From positions 3,649,657-3,713,656 of the forward strand of contig NZ_AP018314.1 in the NCBI RefSeq assembly GCF_002368075.1: 64,000 nucleotides of DNA, in the 5' to 3' direction. Below, piece after piece: positions 62,170-64,000 of the stretch; the first letter of the stretch is position 1; each line of letters starts with the position of its first letter. Both the position numbers and the translations under genes were made by a program. The DNA comes from Sphaerospermopsis kisseleviana NIES-73. Lineage in GTDB: Bacteria; Cyanobacteriota; Cyanobacteriia; Cyanobacteriales; Nostocaceae. Under the pieces are notes generated by a model. It made no database searches, was not told where the DNA came from, and was given only the letters and a program-made list of their open reading frames with translations.

Positions 62170-63357
62170 ATGTTTAGTAGCAAACAAACCCCTAGTTTTG
62201 CTGATAGTCAGGAGTGCAATACTTACGCTTGGTTTTCTCAACGTGCTTGGGTGGAAATTGATTTAGGGGCGTTGTCCGATAATGTCAAGCAATTAGTAAG
62301 ATTTTTATCACCACGTACACAGTTAATGGCAGTGGTAAAAGCTGATGCCTATGGACATGGGGCGGTAACCGTTGCTAAAACTGTGTTAGAAGCGGGTGCG
62401 AGTTGGTTGGGGGTAGCGACAGTTCCCGAAGGGATTCAATTACGGGAAGGTGGAATAAAAGCACCGATTTTAATTTTAGGAGCAACCAATACAGCAGAAC
62501 AAATTCATGCGATCGCTCATTGGAAACTGCAACCTACACTTTGCAGCCCTAAACAAGCTTTAATATTTTCCAACACATTAGAAGCAATTAAATATAATTC
62601 TCCCTTACCTGTACACATCAAATTAGATACAGGAATGTCGAGATTAGGTACTGATTGGCAGCAAGCAGGTGATTTTGTGCAATTAGTACAAAGATTACCA
62701 CATCTAAATATTGACAGTATTTATTCTCACCTAGCTACAGCAGATAGTCCTGATCCGGCGATCATGGAAGAACAGCATAGACGATTTGAGGAAGCGATCG
62801 CCCAAATCAAAGCCAGAGGTATCACAATTCCCAGTTTGCACTTAGCCAATTCAGCCGCTACCCTGGCAGATCCGAGATTACATTATGATATGGTGCGTGC
62901 AGGTTTAGCCATTTATGGACTTTATCCTGCTCCCCACCTGCAAAATCAAATCAAACTGCGACCGGTTTTACAACTCAAAGCCAGAATTACCCATGTAAAA
63001 ACAATTGCTGCGGGAACTGGTGTGAGCTATGGTCATAAGTTTATCGCACCCAGAGAAATGCGGATTGCAGTAGTGGGTATTGGTTATGCGGATGGAGTTC
63101 CCCGCAGTCTTTCCCAACAAATGCAAGTTTTACTGCGTGGCCAGCGTTTGCAGCAAATTGGCGCGATTACAATGGATCAACTCATGATAGATGTCAGTTC
63201 CATACCCGATGTCCAGGAAGGGGAAATAGTCTCCTTATTGGGAGAACAAGGAAGAGAAAAAATCACAGCTGATGATTGGGCAAATCAATTAAATACCATT
63301 TCGTGGGAAATTCTTTGCGGCTTCAAGCATCGTCTACCCCGTGTTGCTGTGATGTAG
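62170..63357 (+). CDS. alr: Alanine racemase
   Basis: A 395-residue PLP enzyme with the PLP lysine at K57 (MAVVKADAYGHG), LDTGMSRLG, HLANSAATL and the catalytic tyrosine in GTGVSYGHKF. It makes D-alanine for peptidoglycan. AGGAATG precedes the start codon and acts as the ribosome site. Confidence 0.96.
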   Translation: MFSSKQTPSFADSQECNTYAWFSQRAWVEIDLGALSDNVKQLVRFLSPRTQLMAVVKADAYGHGAVTVAKTVLEAGASWLGVATVPEGIQLREGGIKAPILILGATNTAEQIHAIAHWKLQPTLCSPKQALIFSNTLEAIKYNSPLPVHIKLDTGMSRLGTDWQQAGDFVQLVQRLPHLNIDSIYSHLATADSPDPAIMEEQHRRFEEAIAQIKARGITIPSLHLANSAATLADPRLHYDMVRAGLAIYGLYPAPHLQNQIKLRPVLQLKARITHVKTIAAGTGVSYGHKFIAPREMRIAVVGIGYADGVPRSLSQQMQVLLRGQRLQQIGAITMDQLMIDVSSIPDVQEGEIVSLLGEQGREKITADDWANQLNTISWEILCGFKHRLPRVAVM

Positions 63358-63401
63358 GGGACTGGGGACTGGGGACTGGGGACTGGGGACTGGGGACTGG
63401 G
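63355..63401. repeat. GGGGACT heptamer array
   Basis: About six perfect GGGGACT copies directly after the alanine racemase stop codon. Confidence 0.9.
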
Positions 63402-63484
63402 TAATCAATTTTATGTTTCCCAATCACCAATCACCAATTCCCTCTTGCCATTACTAATTTGTTATGCTATTATAGTATCCTGAT

Positions 63485-63566
63485 GCGGATGTGGCGGAAT
63501 TGGCAGACGCGCTAGATTTAGGTTCTAGTACCGCAAGGTGTGAAGGTTCAAGTCCTTTCATCCGCA
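63485..63566 (+). tRNA. trnL-UAG: tRNA-Leu, anticodon UAG
   Basis: The 82-nt sequence folds as a class II tRNA. The acceptor stem is GCGGATG/CATCCGC, and the D loop has GGCGGAATTGGCAGACGC. The anticodon stem CTAGA/TCTAG has loop TTTAGGT (anticodon TAG at loop positions 3-5). The T arm has GGTTCAAGTCC. A long variable arm lies between them. CCA is not encoded. A TATAGTAT promoter-like motif lies about 15 bp upstream. Confidence 0.95.
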
Positions 63567-63905
63567 TTTTAAAAAAATTGATCATAAAAAACTTCTGTTG
63601 GCGCTGATATCGAAGTTGAAAAATCAGCATGATTAAAATAATGGCTTGGATTCAGCAGAGTGTAAACAACAAGAAAGCTGGGTAAAACTTGTATTTGCTG
63701 ATAAATACAGAGAGATTGGTTGAGTATACCGTGAACAGCAAGCTAAAAAGCTATTTGCGGTAAATTACAGTATTTAATAAAGTTAATAATTTTTTATAAT
63801 TTGATTGTGAATATGTTTGGCGTGATTCACCCAAAATATTTGATTATCGCAGTATCTGTCAGTAAGTGATGGAAAACTTACAAATTGACTAAGATTTGAT
63901 AATCT
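63567..63905. other. Intergenic region, nothing recognised
   Basis: AT-rich sequence after the tRNA without a supported ORF, repeat or RNA gene. Confidence 0.5.
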
Positions 63906-64000
63906 TTAAATACAGCAGGAGTCAGGAGTAAAACTCTCTTTCTGTTTATGTTTCACTTTTGATTCTGTACCTGATTGATCTGCAATCTGCTGTAACTCTG
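63906..64000 (-). other. Possible 3' end of a leftward gene running off the right edge
   Basis: One minus-strand frame is open from the edge (ELQQIADQSGTESKVKHK..) to a TAA at 63906-63908. The last codons overlap a GGAGTCAGGAGT repeat common in non-coding DNA here, so this may be chance. Confidence 0.25.

Overview
The window looks like chromosomal DNA of a filamentous, heterocyst-forming, nitrogen-fixing cyanobacterium (Nostocales). The grounds are low GC, many GCGATCGC (HIP1) octamers and heptanucleotide tandem repeats, a cyanobacterial NDH-1 cluster (ndhA-I-G-E), an uptake hydrogenase (hupS, hupL), a full hyp maturation set in the Nostoc 'extended hyp operon' order, and a XisC-type recombinase. 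The genus cannot be fixed from this sequence alone.

Layout. 1-3.6 kb: 5' end of a class-V aminotransferase gene, a broken small ORF, a glycosyltransferase, potC and a nuclease/transposase remnant. 3.9-7.0 kb: a membrane NACHT NTPase with a predicted extracytoplasmic heme-binding (CxxCH) domain, and a small partner sharing an amyloid-like motif with it. 7.2-8.1 kb: an internally deleted IS next to a 105-bp MITE-like repeat. 8.2-14.6 kb: a type I-C CRISPR-Cas effector module (cas3, cas5, cas8c, cas7) with a 9-repeat array and no cas4/cas1/cas2. 14.6-22.5 kb: hypB, A, E, tautomerase, hypD, C, F and an NHL gene, all on the minus strand. 22.9-36.0 kb: the split hydrogenase region. 36.3-45.7 kb: FHA protein, two Ser/Thr kinases (MORN and WD40), a repeat protein, an L,D-transpeptidase and a TPR protein. 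45.9-50.9 kb: a 2OG dioxygenase, sfsA, a Uma2-family gene, an acyltransferase and NAD kinase. 50.9-53.9 kb: ndhE-G-I-A. 54.5-63.6 kb: citrate synthase, sixA, the arsM-arsS arsenosugar pair, DUF29, DHH phosphoesterase, HNH nuclease, alanine racemase and tRNA-Leu.

The most striking result is hupL. Its first 170 codons lie on the minus strand (23418 to 22909) behind hupS. The remaining 361 codons plus stop lie on the plus strand (34961 to 36046). Each broken end carries the 16-bp core of the Anabaena hupL excision element (CACAGCAGTTATATGG at 22908-22923 on the minus strand, CATAGCAGTTATATGG at 34946-34961 on the plus strand). Here the cores are inverted relative to each other instead of direct. 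A XisC-like tyrosine recombinase gene sits 286 bp inside the second core. Recombination between these cores cannot excise DNA. It would invert about 12 kb, and that inversion would rebuild an in-frame 531-residue HupL. It would also point the leading genes of the extended hyp operon back toward NHL-hypF. The window therefore appears to hold a hydrogenase switch that works by inversion, not excision.

The invertible segment also carries accessory DNA between the NifU/Rieske gene and xisC: decaying toxin-antitoxin genes, a 1343-bp direct duplication flanking a nucleotidyltransferase operon, a retropepsin-like gene and a secreted protein. The NACHT pair at 3.9-7.0 kb is the second candidate for an undescribed system, a predicted cell-death switch with a redox or gas-type heme sensor.
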